From positions 1-35,388 of the IMG/VR virus record IMGVR_UViG_3300042430_000221: DNA of 35,388 bases, one strand, 5' to 3'. Below, piece by piece: positions 21,561 through 29,321 of the stretch (position 1 is the first letter of the stretch; each line of letters starts with the position of its first letter). Below the pieces are notes generated by a model, which saw only the letters and a program-made list of their open reading frames with translations, did no database searches and was not told the origin of the DNA. The position numbers were made by a program, and so were the translations under genes. The DNA comes from a virus.

Positions 21561-21733
21561 AGATGGGCCTGTACGCAAATATCAATGCGAAGCGTAAGCG
21601 CATCAAGGCGCAGAAGGCTGCTGGCAAGACACCAGAGCGTATGAAGAAGCCTGGTAGCAAAGGTGCGCCAACAAAGGCTGACTTCGTTGCATCGGCAAAG
21701 ACTGCCAAGCCAGTTAAGGGCAAAACCAAGTGA
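21557..21733 (+). CDS. 58-aa basic phage protein (GLYANINAKRKRI family)
   Basis: MKMGLYANINAKRKRIKAQK then ERMKKPGSKGAPTKADFVAS with a basic tail. The motif GLYANINAKR...KPGSKGAPT is widespread in podovirus and siphovirus head regions. Start overlaps the upstream TGA (ATGA); stop overlaps the next GTG start (GTGA). Two consecutive basic proteins here suggest DNA contact inside the head; unproven. Confidence 0.8.
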   Translation: MKMGLYANINAKRKRIKAQKAAGKTPERMKKPGSKGAPTKADFVASAKTAKPVKGKTK

Positions 21734-22047
21734 CAGACTTCCCAACCATTCTTTATCGCATCCCTGGGCCTCACAAGAAGAAACGTGGGTTGACCTATGG
21801 TTACAGAGGCGCTGCAGATCAGGAAGCATTTGACGCATTGATCGCTAAGGGCTGGTCTGCGTCTTATGAAGATGCTGCAAGCAAGCTAGATAAGAAGCCA
21901 AAGGCTAAAGCCGTTGAGATTGATGAAGTCTCTGGCCCAAGCCGTGAGGAACTGGAAGTTAAGGCGAAAGAATTAGGGGTATCGTTTAATGCACGAACTT
22001 CTGATATAACGCTGTCAGATCGCATAACGTCAGCATTGGAAGTCTGA
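21730..22047 (+). CDS. 105-aa head-region protein with HeH/LEM-like C-terminus
   Basis: GTG start overlapping the upstream TGA. N-terminal MTDFPTILYRIPGPHKKKRG, YGYRGAADQEAFDALIAKGW is a recurrent phage head-region motif; a Lys-rich linker leads to SREELEVKAKELGVSFNART and ITLSDRITSAL, a two-helix HeH/LEM-like module. Between the coat and gp4-like genes, it is probably a minor virion or assembly protein. Confidence 0.72.
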   Translation: MTDFPTILYRIPGPHKKKRGLTYGYRGAADQEAFDALIAKGWSASYEDAASKLDKKPKAKAVEIDEVSGPSREELEVKAKELGVSFNARTSDITLSDRITSALEV

Positions 22048-22048
22048 A

Positions 22049-22528
22049 ATGGGATATACAAAGCGCCAGTTCGTAACGTCAGCCTTTGAAGAAATAGGCT
22101 TGGCAGATTACGTCTTTGACCTTCAGCCTGAACAGCTAGAGGCCGCTTTGCGCCGTTTAGATTCCATGATGGCTGAATGGAACGCTGCTGGCATCCGTCT
22201 TGGCTACGCAATGCCAAGCAGCCCACAAGATAGCGACCTAGATACAGAAACCAATGTGCCTGACAGCGCATGGGAAGCTATCATCACCAACCTAGCCATT
22301 AGGATTGCTCCTGGCTATGGTAAGGCTGTAGCTGCTGACACTAAGGTATCAGCTAAGGGCGCTTACAATGTATTGCTGCAACGCGCTACATTCCCGCTTG
22401 AACAACAGCTTCCATCAACAATGCCATTAGGTCAAGGCAACAAGCCTTGGCGGTGGGATAATCCTTATGTGCGGATTCCTTATGATTCTGTAAATGCTGG
22501 GCCTGATGGCCCCCTTGATTGGAGTTAA
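22049..22528 (+). CDS. P22 gp4-like tail accessory factor
   Basis: 159 aa, similar to P22 gp4 (166 aa). GYTKRQFVTSAFEEIGLADY, LQPEQLEAALRRLDSMMAEW, NAAGIRLGY and WEAIITNLAIRIAPGYGK are characteristic helices. gp4 binds the portal after packaging and provides the platform for gp10. Its downstream neighbours include gp10-like (24966), consistent with this role. Confidence 0.87.
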   Translation: MGYTKRQFVTSAFEEIGLADYVFDLQPEQLEAALRRLDSMMAEWNAAGIRLGYAMPSSPQDSDLDTETNVPDSAWEAIITNLAIRIAPGYGKAVAADTKVSAKGAYNVLLQRATFPLEQQLPSTMPLGQGNKPWRWDNPYVRIPYDSVNAGPDGPLDWS

Positions 22529-22531
22529 ACC

Positions 22532-22858
22532 ATGCCTACCATTAATCAGCTACCAACCGTAACACAGGTCTCTGGCGGAGATCAGTTACCATTATTCGTA
22601 ACGAACCAAGGTGACGCTCGTCGTTGCTCTGTCACAACCCTTATTGGATACGTTGAGGAAAACTTTGACGCTGTTGTTTGTAATTCGGTTCAGACAACGC
22701 CATCGACCTTTGCCCAGCTTATCAACCCTGTCGGTAACACTGGCGCACGAGCGTTCATTACTGACGGTAGCACCACAACATTCGCTGCCACTGTTGCAGG
22801 CGGTGGCGCTAACTTCGTTCCTGTCTACAGTGACGGCGTTGTGTGGAAAGTTGGCTAA
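22532..22858 (+). CDS. 108-aa structural protein with fibre-anchor-like N-terminus
   Basis: PTINQLPTVTQVSGGDQLPL then VTNQGDARRCSVTTLIGYVE resembles the N-terminal attachment module of many tail fibres and spikes; the rest is a compact beta domain ending PVYSDGVVWKVG. It stands alone here, without a receptor domain. It is likely a small virion protein, perhaps a decoration or an adaptor; it also resembles the N-terminus of the fibre at 611 in style. Confidence 0.68.
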   Translation: MPTINQLPTVTQVSGGDQLPLFVTNQGDARRCSVTTLIGYVEENFDAVVCNSVQTTPSTFAQLINPVGNTGARAFITDGSTTTFAATVAGGGANFVPVYSDGVVWKVG

Positions 22859-22883
22859 TTAACTGCAATAAAAGGATTGAGAT

Positions 22884-24071
22884 ATGATTATTCAACCAGG
22901 TCTAACTCAGACCATTACAGATGTAATTGTTCCTGCTGGTCAGTATATCAGCGTTGGGAATGTAGGCAATGATGCCACAACCGTTTCGCTTGAGGCAATC
23001 GGCCCAGTAAGCTATGACTCCTACACCCAGATTGCGTCGCTTTCTAACAGCGCAGAGATGTTTGGCCCGTATCCTGTTGATCGCACTGTGCGTATTGTCA
23101 GTGGGATTGAGTCAACAGCGCAATATGACGTAGGCGATCAACCAACGCTGCGTGACTTCCCGCCTTTGACAATCGGAAGCCTTGAGCCTGTTAGCCTTGT
23201 TGAGCCAGCAGCTGCCTTTGTAACGCTTACCTATGACGATGATGCGGGTGACGTAAAGCTGGTAAGTGCTGGCGTTCATGGCCTTACAAACGCAGTATCG
23301 CAAGGCGCTGACCTTTATATCACTTGGACGGGTGGAACGGCATCCACTGGCTTTTATGAAGTGCTGGACGCTGATACAGATACTAAGGAGGTAACCATTG
23401 ACCTACCTTACATTGATTCGACCGTCACGATTAGCATCGCTGCACCAGGCGTTATAACTTGGGCTGGACATGGCTTATCGGTAAACGACACGATTCGCTT
23501 TACCACTACTGGTGCATTGCCGACCGGATTGGCTATCAACACCACATACTATGTGAAGCAAGTGCTTTCAGCTAACACCTTCACCGTGTCCACATCAGCA
23601 GGCGGCGCAGCAGTCACCACCAGCGGTACGCAGTCTGGCACACAAACTGCTCTCGTTTGGTACGGCGTTGCCGTAGTTGCTGTAGCTAACACCGAAATTA
23701 CTTTAGCATCCGTCACAGTCCCTGGCTGGTCGATGGGCGTTGGTGGCGGTATGGAGATTGACGCTCTGTTTACGTTGACCAATAACGCTACAGTTAAAAC
23801 CTTGGGCATGACATATGGCGGCGGCGTTCTCTTGGCTGCTGCTGCGGCAAACAACGCTAGTGCGTCTGTTCAGAAGCTACTATACAATCGTGGTGGCTCA
23901 CAAGTTGTCAGCAACTCAACAACTTCTATAGGTCATGGCCTATCGACTGGTGCCAACGTGTTCTTGAGCGTCGATGCTACACAGGATCAGACATTTACAA
24001 TCACTGCAAAGCCAGCGACTGCGAATAACCTGATGCGCCTTGAAGCGTTTAATCTTTACGTAACTTTCTAA
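22884..24071 (+). CDS. Virion protein with FCCH-like beta domain
   Basis: 395 aa, Gly/Ala/Ser/Thr-rich. Residues ~180-250 (VTISIAAPGVITWAGHGLSV; NDTIRFTTTGALPTGL; NTTYYVKQVLSANTFTVST) are the repeat often labelled ubiquitin-activating-E1 FCCH domain, a beta sandwich common in phage fibres and head decorations. The rest is beta-rich with a hydrophobic Ala/Gly patch near 310. In the head-to-tail region, so a decoration or fibre-type structural protein. No enzymatic motif. Confidence 0.65.
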   Translation: MIIQPGLTQTITDVIVPAGQYISVGNVGNDATTVSLEAIGPVSYDSYTQIASLSNSAEMFGPYPVDRTVRIVSGIESTAQYDVGDQPTLRDFPPLTIGSLEPVSLVEPAAAFVTLTYDDDAGDVKLVSAGVHGLTNAVSQGADLYITWTGGTASTGFYEVLDADTDTKEVTIDLPYIDSTVTISIAAPGVITWAGHGLSVNDTIRFTTTGALPTGLAINTTYYVKQVLSANTFTVSTSAGGAAVTTSGTQSGTQTALVWYGVAVVAVANTEITLASVTVPGWSMGVGGGMEIDALFTLTNNATVKTLGMTYGGGVLLAAAAANNASASVQKLLYNRGGSQVVSNSTTSIGHGLSTGANVFLSVDATQDQTFTITAKPATANNLMRLEAFNLYVTF

Positions 24072-24084
24072 TAGGAGAATTGAA

Positions 24085-24207
24085 ATGCCAATGGTCGGTG
24101 GAAAAAAGTTCAGCTACGATGCAAAAGGTATGGCGATGGCTAAGAAAGCTGCAGCTAAAGCTGGCAAGTCAATGACTATGACCAAAGCCAAGAAGAAAAA
24201 GAAGTAA
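24085..24207 (+). CDS. 40-aa Lys/Ala-rich phage protein
   Basis: MPMVGGKKFSYDAKGMAMAK, KAAAKAGKSMTMTKA plus a poly-Lys end. GGAGAAT lies before the ATG. The MPMVGGKKFxYxxKGM pattern recurs in small head-region proteins. Very basic, likely DNA or RNA contact in assembly or in the capsid. Confidence 0.74.
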   Translation: MPMVGGKKFSYDAKGMAMAKKAAAKAGKSMTMTKAKKKKK

Positions 24208-24225
24208 GAACGCCACGAGGCTCAG

Positions 24226-24507
24226 ATGAAAAAGGATTCGCGCCTTACTCGTGTTGGTGTAGCTGGCTATAACAAGCCCAAGCGCACACCATCGCATCCG
24301 AAGAAGTCGCACGTTGTTGTCGCTAAAGAAGGCGATAAGATCAAGACAATCCGCTTCGGACAGCAGGGCGTAATGGGTTCACCCGCCAGCAAAGGCGAAA
24401 GCGAATCTAATAAGAAGCGCCGCGCATCGTTTAAGGCTAGGCATTCAAAGAATATAGCTAAGGGTAAAATGAGCGCGGCGTTTTGGGCCGACAAAGTAAA
24501 GTGGTAA
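24226..24507 (+). CDS. 93-aa basic conserved phage protein
   Basis: SRLTRVGVAGYNKPKRTPSH, PKKSHVVVAKEGDKIKTIRF, GQQGVMGSP and RASFKARHSKNIAKGKMSAA with FWADKVKW: a well-recognised conserved phage family of unknown function found in structural regions. GAGG upstream. The HV-V and IRFGQQG segments suggest a beta core with basic arms. The fourth basic small protein in the late operon. Confidence 0.8.
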   Translation: MKKDSRLTRVGVAGYNKPKRTPSHPKKSHVVVAKEGDKIKTIRFGQQGVMGSPASKGESESNKKRRASFKARHSKNIAKGKMSAAFWADKVKW

Positions 24508-24519
24508 AGGAATTAAACT

Positions 24520-24822
24520 ATGGATGATATTAGAACATTTGCACCAGCTTACGGACAAGCTATTGCCGTAGCTCCTGGCGTTGCTAGTGCGAACTCCGTT
24601 ATTGGTAAGAACGTGACATCGATGTGCATCACCAGCCGCAATTCGGTTGAGTGCTTTGTCCGCATCGGCACGGGCGCTGGTCTAGCTGCAACGACTGCTG
24701 ACTATCTGGTTCCGCCAAACGGTCAGGTAAGCATTAGCAAGTTTCTGGATTATGATCGGATCGCATACATTGCCCCTGCTGGCGGTGGTTCGCTCCACAT
24801 TATTCCAGGCGAAGGCTTCTAA
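24520..24822 (+). CDS. 100-aa hypothetical virion protein
   Basis: DDIRTFAPAYGQAIAVAPG, then RNSVECFVRIGTGAGLAATT and LVPPNGQVSISKFLDYDRI: a compact beta fold with an apparent repeated strand pattern, ending HIIPGEGF. This looks like a small beta-sandwich decoration or stopper protein. The stop overlaps the next ATG as TAATG. Not matched to a named P22 gene. Confidence 0.65.
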   Translation: MDDIRTFAPAYGQAIAVAPGVASANSVIGKNVTSMCITSRNSVECFVRIGTGAGLAATTADYLVPPNGQVSISKFLDYDRIAYIAPAGGGSLHIIPGEGF

Positions 24823-24956
24823 TGTTTCTGCTAACGCGCCTTCGGAATCGCTTGCGTTATTACAACGCAGACGGTGGCCCCGTTCTTGGTGCGCTTCTTT
24901 TAGAGAATGGTGACTTCCTAACTCTTGAAGATGGCGGCTTTCTTCTGCTGGAATAA
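24822..24956 (+). CDS. 44-aa hypothetical protein
   Basis: TAATG overlap with the preceding gene. MFLLTRLRNRLRYYNADGGP, VLGALLLENGDFLTLEDGGF, LLLE: the repeated L-LENGDFLTLEDGGFLLLE pattern is typical of short phage fibre-type motifs that form beta-ladders. Located directly before the gp10-like gene. Function unknown. Confidence 0.6.
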   Translation: MFLLTRLRNRLRYYNADGGPVLGALLLENGDFLTLEDGGFLLLE

Positions 24957-24965
24957 ACTATATCC

Positions 24966-26378
24966 ATGACACAGATTCCAATCCTGAGCGGCATATTTAC
25001 AGACAACGGGCCAGACTTTAGAACGTCTTATCCCGTTAACTTTGTTCCTGTGCCAAAAGCGAATGGAATCAGTAATGGATACTTGCGACCCGCTGAAGGC
25101 ATTGTCGGCAACGGTACTGGCCCTGGCATTGATCGCGGTGGCATAAACTATAACAACGTATGCTATCGCGTCATGGGTTCTAAGTTCGTATCAGTTGCCA
25201 GCAATGGCGCTGTGACGATCTTGGGAGATGTCGGCAATGATGGCGATTACGTTACGCTAGACTATAGCTTTGAATATATTGGCATCGCATCGAACAACAA
25301 TCTATTCCTATGGGATATAGCAACAGGCGTTCTCGCTCAGAACACCGACCCTGATCTTGGCATAGTTCTTGATACAGTGTGGGTGGATGGCTACTGGATG
25401 ACCACTGATGGCGAGTTTCTGGTGGTCACTGAACTAAACAATCCGTTCGCAGTGAACCCGTTAAAATATGGTTCGTCAGAAGCTGACCCTGATCCAGTGG
25501 TTGCCCTGTTAAAGCTACGCAATGAAGTCTATGCGCTTAACCGTCACACCATCGAAGTGTTTGACAACCGTGGTGGAGAGCTATTCCCGTTCCAACGTAT
25601 CGAAGGAGCTCAGGTTGAAAAGGGCGTTGTCGGCACACACGCTTGCTGCGTATTCCTTGAGAACATCGCATTCCTTGGTAGTGGCTTCAACGAAGCGCCA
25701 TCTATTTATCTTGCCGCAAACGCAACCGCAAATAAGGTTAGCACGCAAGAGATTGACGAACTGCTTGCAACATTCACTGAAGCGCAGTTAGCGACTGTAA
25801 AGCTAGAGGCAAGGAACGATAGAGCGCACGAGCATCTATATATCCACCTTCCAGATCGCACGATTGTATTTGACGCAGCGGCATCGCAAGAATTGGGCCA
25901 GCCTGTTTGGTTCACGTTGACGAGCAGCCTTGTGGACTTCGCTCGCTATCGCGCTCAGAACTTCGTGTGGTGCTATGACAAGTGGTTGCTAGGCGACCCT
26001 ACCAGCAATGCCATTGGGTATCTGGTAAAGGATATATCGACGCACTGGGGGCAAAAGGTGCGTTGGGAATTTGGCACAACCATTCTATATAACGAAGGTC
26101 GCGGCGCGATATTGCAGAACCTTGAACTGGTTTCGCTAACAGGCTCGGTTGCGTTCGGCTTAGACCCAACGATTAACACCAGCTACTCAACTGATGGGCA
26201 GAACTGGAGCCAGCAGAAGTTCATCAAGGCTGGTAAGACTGGAGAGCGAGCCAAGAGACTTGTATGGTTCCACCAAGGCTGGATGCGTAACTGGCGCGTT
26301 CAACGTTTCCAGGGCACATCAGACGCTCATATGTCTTTTGCTAGGCTAGAGGCGGCAATAGAGCCATTGGCTTACTGA
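24966..26378 (+). CDS. P22 gp10-like packaged DNA stabilisation / tail hub protein
   Basis: 470 aa (P22 gp10 472). MTQIPILSGIFTDNGPDFRT, SYPVNFVPVP, PAEGIVGNGTGPGIDRGG; later VVALLKLRNEVYALNRHTIE, FQRIEGAQVEKGVVGTHACC and RVQRFQGTSDAHMSFARLEA follow the phage_stabilise family, with blade-like beta repeats. It closes the portal-gp4 channel after packaging and anchors tail needle and spikes. Stop overlaps the next ATG as TGATG. Confidence 0.9.
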   Translation: MTQIPILSGIFTDNGPDFRTSYPVNFVPVPKANGISNGYLRPAEGIVGNGTGPGIDRGGINYNNVCYRVMGSKFVSVASNGAVTILGDVGNDGDYVTLDYSFEYIGIASNNNLFLWDIATGVLAQNTDPDLGIVLDTVWVDGYWMTTDGEFLVVTELNNPFAVNPLKYGSSEADPDPVVALLKLRNEVYALNRHTIEVFDNRGGELFPFQRIEGAQVEKGVVGTHACCVFLENIAFLGSGFNEAPSIYLAANATANKVSTQEIDELLATFTEAQLATVKLEARNDRAHEHLYIHLPDRTIVFDAAASQELGQPVWFTLTSSLVDFARYRAQNFVWCYDKWLLGDPTSNAIGYLVKDISTHWGQKVRWEFGTTILYNEGRGAILQNLELVSLTGSVAFGLDPTINTSYSTDGQNWSQQKFIKAGKTGERAKRLVWFHQGWMRNWRVQRFQGTSDAHMSFARLEAAIEPLAY

Positions 26379-27025
26379 TGGCTGTAACTCCAAGAAGATT
26401 AAGCCTGACACGGGATCAGTTTGCCTCGTTCCTTCAGGACTTTGAGCAGATTAAACAATTCGAAAATCTATTTGCTACCGTTGATACGATGGCGAACGTT
26501 ACTGTTGATGATATTAGTATTGCGGCTGGCAATGCCAATGCTGCTGCGAATGAAGCAAATGACAGCATTCAAAGTCTTCTGGATTCTTTAGACAGAGGCC
26601 CACCAGCGGCATCTCAGGAGCAGATTGCAGCACTGCAAGAGCAAATAACGACACTTCAACAATTGCCGCCAGCATTGGATGCGCTGGCTGTGCAAGCAAT
26701 CATTAATGCGTCATCGTCGCCTGTAATTAAAACAGCGGACTTCACGGTAGCATCTGGTGAGCTTTGGATTATTAATGACAAGTCAGGTTCGACTTGCACT
26801 GTCACGCTGCCTACCGCTTCGGTATATGCTGGCCGTACTCTTAACTTTCAGAACTACCAAGATCAGTCACTTGTATCTGCGTCAAGCGATGTCATTCCGC
26901 AAGGTGGCGGTTCGGCTGGTTCTGCGATTTTGACAAATGTTGCTGGAAATTGGGCAACACTAGTGTCAAACGGCACAAATTGGGTTATAACGCAAGCAGC
27001 ATCATTTAATTGTTTGTTGTATTAA
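26378..27025 (+). CDS. Virion protein with coiled coil and beta tip (possible tail needle)
   Basis: 215 aa coupled to the gp10-like gene, the position of the gp26 tail needle in P22. Residues ~40-110 are Ala/Gln-rich helix with heptad character (AANEANDSIQSLLDSLDR; SQEQIAALQEQITTLQQL). The C-terminus (DFTVASGELWIINDKSG; GRTLNFQNYQDQS; NVAGNWATLVSNGTNWVI) is a small beta domain common in fibre tips. Coiled coil plus beta knob fits a needle, but the coil is short, so a fibre is also possible. Confidence 0.6.
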   Translation: MAVTPRRLSLTRDQFASFLQDFEQIKQFENLFATVDTMANVTVDDISIAAGNANAAANEANDSIQSLLDSLDRGPPAASQEQIAALQEQITTLQQLPPALDALAVQAIINASSSPVIKTADFTVASGELWIINDKSGSTCTVTLPTASVYAGRTLNFQNYQDQSLVSASSDVIPQGGGSAGSAILTNVAGNWATLVSNGTNWVITQAASFNCLLY

Positions 27026-27035
27026 AGGATTAGAC

Positions 27036-27371
27036 ATGGCTGTAAATACCAGAAACATCATTCCAGCAAAGACTGCGGAAAACACACAGACAACGCAATA
27101 TACCTCTGTGAACGTTACAACGGTCATTGATAAGTTCACAGCAACTAATTACACCGCAACGGCTGCAACGATCAGCGTTAACCTTGTGGCAGTGTCTGGC
27201 AGCGCAGGAAATGACAACCTTATCGTCATGACCAAAACGCTTCAGCCATCGGAAACCTACACGTTTCCTGAGCTAGTCGGCCAGGTAATTGCGTCAGGCG
27301 GGTTTATTTCAACTATTGCGGGAACAGCCACAGCTATCAACATCCGCGCATCTGGACGGGAAATATCGTAA
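27036..27371 (+). CDS. 111-aa hypothetical virion protein
   Basis: Begins MAVNTRNIIPAKTAENTQTT and is beta-rich with Thr/Ala repeats (TNYTATAATISVNLVAV; MTKTLQPSETYTFPEL). The pattern is seen in small conserved proteins next to tail genes of environmental phages. The stop overlaps the next ATG (TAATG). Function unknown. Confidence 0.65.
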   Translation: MAVNTRNIIPAKTAENTQTTQYTSVNVTTVIDKFTATNYTATAATISVNLVAVSGSAGNDNLIVMTKTLQPSETYTFPELVGQVIASGGFISTIAGTATAINIRASGREIS

Positions 27372-27766
27372 TGAAAAAGCCAATGATGATTATTGAAGGC
27401 TTTGCTGGTCTGCGTGAAAGCGAACCATTCATCACCACTGCTGAGAACAAGAAGAACACGAAGATCGTCATTGACGATTGGATGCTTGGCCCTGAAAACC
27501 CAAGCAACGAGCGTGGCGCTAATCCTGAATACTGGGTGGCCTTGGGTGTAGCTATGCAAGTGGATGAGACTGAAGCTCGTCGGCGCAGATGTTCTAACTG
27601 CGAGTATTTTATTAACTCAACGCTTATGCAATCAAAAATGGATAAAATTCCGTGGAACGCATGGGATGTAGACGCAGGTTATCGTGGATATTGTGAAAAA
27701 TTTGAATTTATTTGTCACGACATGAGAGCGTGTCAGGCTTGGGAAGAACGTGAAGATGAGGATTAA
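27371..27766 (+). CDS. 131-aa cysteine-containing conserved phage protein
   Basis: N-terminal half disordered; the C-terminal half has RRCSNCEYF, GYRGYCEKFEF, ICHDMRACQAWEE: five Cys in a spacing that could bind zinc or an Fe-S cluster. The pattern with C-terminal CQAW is conserved among phages carrying this tail module. Unusual for a late-region protein. The HNH gene at 27763 overlaps the stop by 4 bases. Confidence 0.68.
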   Translation: MKKPMMIIEGFAGLRESEPFITTAENKKNTKIVIDDWMLGPENPSNERGANPEYWVALGVAMQVDETEARRRRCSNCEYFINSTLMQSKMDKIPWNAWDVDAGYRGYCEKFEFICHDMRACQAWEEREDED

Positions 27767-28245
27767 ATTACACATCCCTCATGTAGTTTACGTTTCGCTG
27801 TCAGATAAGCATTGTGGGCATCTAATGAATCGCCAAAAACACCAAGGTAAATGCTTTTGCCATTAACGGAGATTGCGGCAACAAATTTATTAGGCCCATG
27901 ATAACGAACACCTAGGTATCCAGTTTTGCTTGTTCGCTTTGCCCTATTTTGATTTTGAGCGTTTACACTGCGAGAAACGTCACGAAGATTATTAAATGAG
28001 TTGTTAGATTTATTACCGTCTACATGGTCAATATCAGCAATAGGCCATTTACCAGTTATATACATCCATGCAAATCTATGAGCCATAGTTCTATGCCCAT
28101 CAATCATAATGTAAACATAGCCATCTTTTCGCAACGATCCAGCTTGCATTCCAGCTTTCTTGCGACGATTGCTTTCGAGGTGGGTAAATATGCCAGTCTC
28201 AGGGCAATAGCGGACAAGCTCACGCAAACGTTCTTGAGTAATCAT
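27763..28245 (-). CDS. HNH homing endonuclease with AP2 domain
   Basis: 160 aa from ATG 28245, with GAGG 6 bases upstream; the frame extends to 28260. HRFAWMYITGKWP then DIDHVDGNKSNNSFNNLRDV and SRSVNAQNQN are HNH_3; TSKTGYLGVRYHGPNKFVAA and SIYLGVFGDSLDAHNAYL are an AP2 DNA-binding domain. Selfish element, opposite to the late genes; its end overlaps the upstream gene by 4 bases. A second, unrelated insertion compared with 3667-4182. Confidence 0.9.
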   Translation of the reverse strand: MITQERLRELVRYCPETGIFTHLESNRRKKAGMQAGSLRKDGYVYIMIDGHRTMAHRFAWMYITGKWPIADIDHVDGNKSNNSFNNLRDVSRSVNAQNQNRAKRTSKTGYLGVRYHGPNKFVAAISVNGKSIYLGVFGDSLDAHNAYLTAKRKLHEGCVI

Positions 28246-28348
28246 AAAACACCTCATCAAAGTGCTGCATCAGGAAAATTACAGCAAGCGATGATGAGTC
28301 GCCTGTCCCCCGTCAGGTAAGCTGCGTGATGATAATTAAGATACTTTA

Positions 28349-28378
28349 TTGCCAAAGGCAAACAAATTGTGATATGGT
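28349..28378 (+). promoter_or_regulatory. Candidate promoter upstream of the cupin-SET gene
   Basis: TTGCCA (28349-28354) and TATGGT (28373-28378) with an 18-base spacer. It is followed by GCCACAG ... CTGTGGC (28379-28385 region and 28405-28411), which can form a leader hairpin. The presence of the HNH insertion just upstream makes a local promoter plausible. Moderate match only. Confidence 0.4.
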
Positions 28379-28432
28379 TTTGCCACAGAGCCTTAAAGAG
28401 CAGCCTGTGGCTCATTTCGTAAAGGTGATGCT

Positions 28433-29320
28433 GTGACTGCAATATGCCGCACAAAAGACATTGATACAGTTGAAAGCGTTCTTATTGAGCCTTTCACAAA
28501 GGCTTTCAATGAAGCTGATGTTCAGCGTCTAGAGTCGGCACTTCTTGACCTACCACAAGCTGACTGCCCTATTACACATCGCTTTGCTCCAGGCATTTAC
28601 ATTCGTGAAGTTCGTATGCCAGCGGATTCATATATAGTAGGCCATCATCACAAGACTGCCCATTTCAACAATATGCTATCTGGTCGCCTGACTATCTTAA
28701 ATGACGATGGCACAAAGACAGAGCTAGTGGCCCCACAGTCGTTCATCGCACCTCCTGGCCGCAAGATAGCCTATATCCATGAAGATGTGATTTGGCAGAA
28801 CATCTTTTCAACCGACGAGCGTGACGTTGATACGCTTGATGAAATGTTCTTAGACAAAAGCGAGTCATGGCAGGAATCAAAGAAGTTTAACCAAATGCTG
28901 TTAAGCTTTGATCACTCTGAAGACATTGCTGACTTTTACGCAGCGATTGAGGAGTTTGGCTTTGACGCTGAAACAGTGCGGGAAATATCTGAATTACAAT
29001 ATGACCAGATTCCGTTTCCGCATGGCGAGTATAAAGTTGCGCTGGGTGATAGCCAGATCGAAGGCAAAGGATTGTTTGCATCTGGTAACATTCCACAGTT
29101 TGAGGTAATTGCGCCAGCATTGATGGGCGGACTACGCACACCAGCAGGGCGCTACACCAACCATTCTAAGAATCCGAATGCAATGATGTTCCGTATGGAA
29201 AATGGTGATATATATGTTGTTGCAATGCGCGACATCTCAGGATGCAAGGGCGGCAGCAACGGCGAAGAAATTACAGTAGATTATCGTCAGGCTTTGATAG
29301 TGACGATAGGGGGATATTGA
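28433..29320 (+). CDS. Cupin-SET fusion protein (putative lysine methyltransferase)
   Basis: 295 aa from GTG 28433 (AAAGGTG upstream). N-terminal ~45-135 is a cupin: GIYIREVRMPADSYIVG, HHH at 71-73, MLSGRLTI, APPGRKIAYIHEDVIWQNIF. C-terminal ~200-290 is a SET domain: IEGKGLFASG (209-218), YTNHSKNPNA with the NHS motif (241-250), GEEITVDYRQAL (277-288) with the catalytic Tyr. SET domains methylate lysines using S-adenosylmethionine. Lies between tail and ejection genes. Target may be a virion protein or host protein; unknown. Confidence 0.85.
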   Translation: MTAICRTKDIDTVESVLIEPFTKAFNEADVQRLESALLDLPQADCPITHRFAPGIYIREVRMPADSYIVGHHHKTAHFNNMLSGRLTILNDDGTKTELVAPQSFIAPPGRKIAYIHEDVIWQNIFSTDERDVDTLDEMFLDKSESWQESKKFNQMLLSFDHSEDIADFYAAIEEFGFDAETVREISELQYDQIPFPHGEYKVALGDSQIEGKGLFASGNIPQFEVIAPALMGGLRTPAGRYTNHSKNPNAMMFRMENGDIYVVAMRDISGCKGGSNGEEITVDYRQALIVTIGGY

Positions 29321-29321
29321 T

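Noticed and set aside
21332-21838. 168-codon ORF on the minus strand
   Set aside because: It is antisense to three well-supported short genes with coupled starts and to the coat terminator; protein is Leu/Ser/Cys/Arg-rich as expected for a shadow frame.
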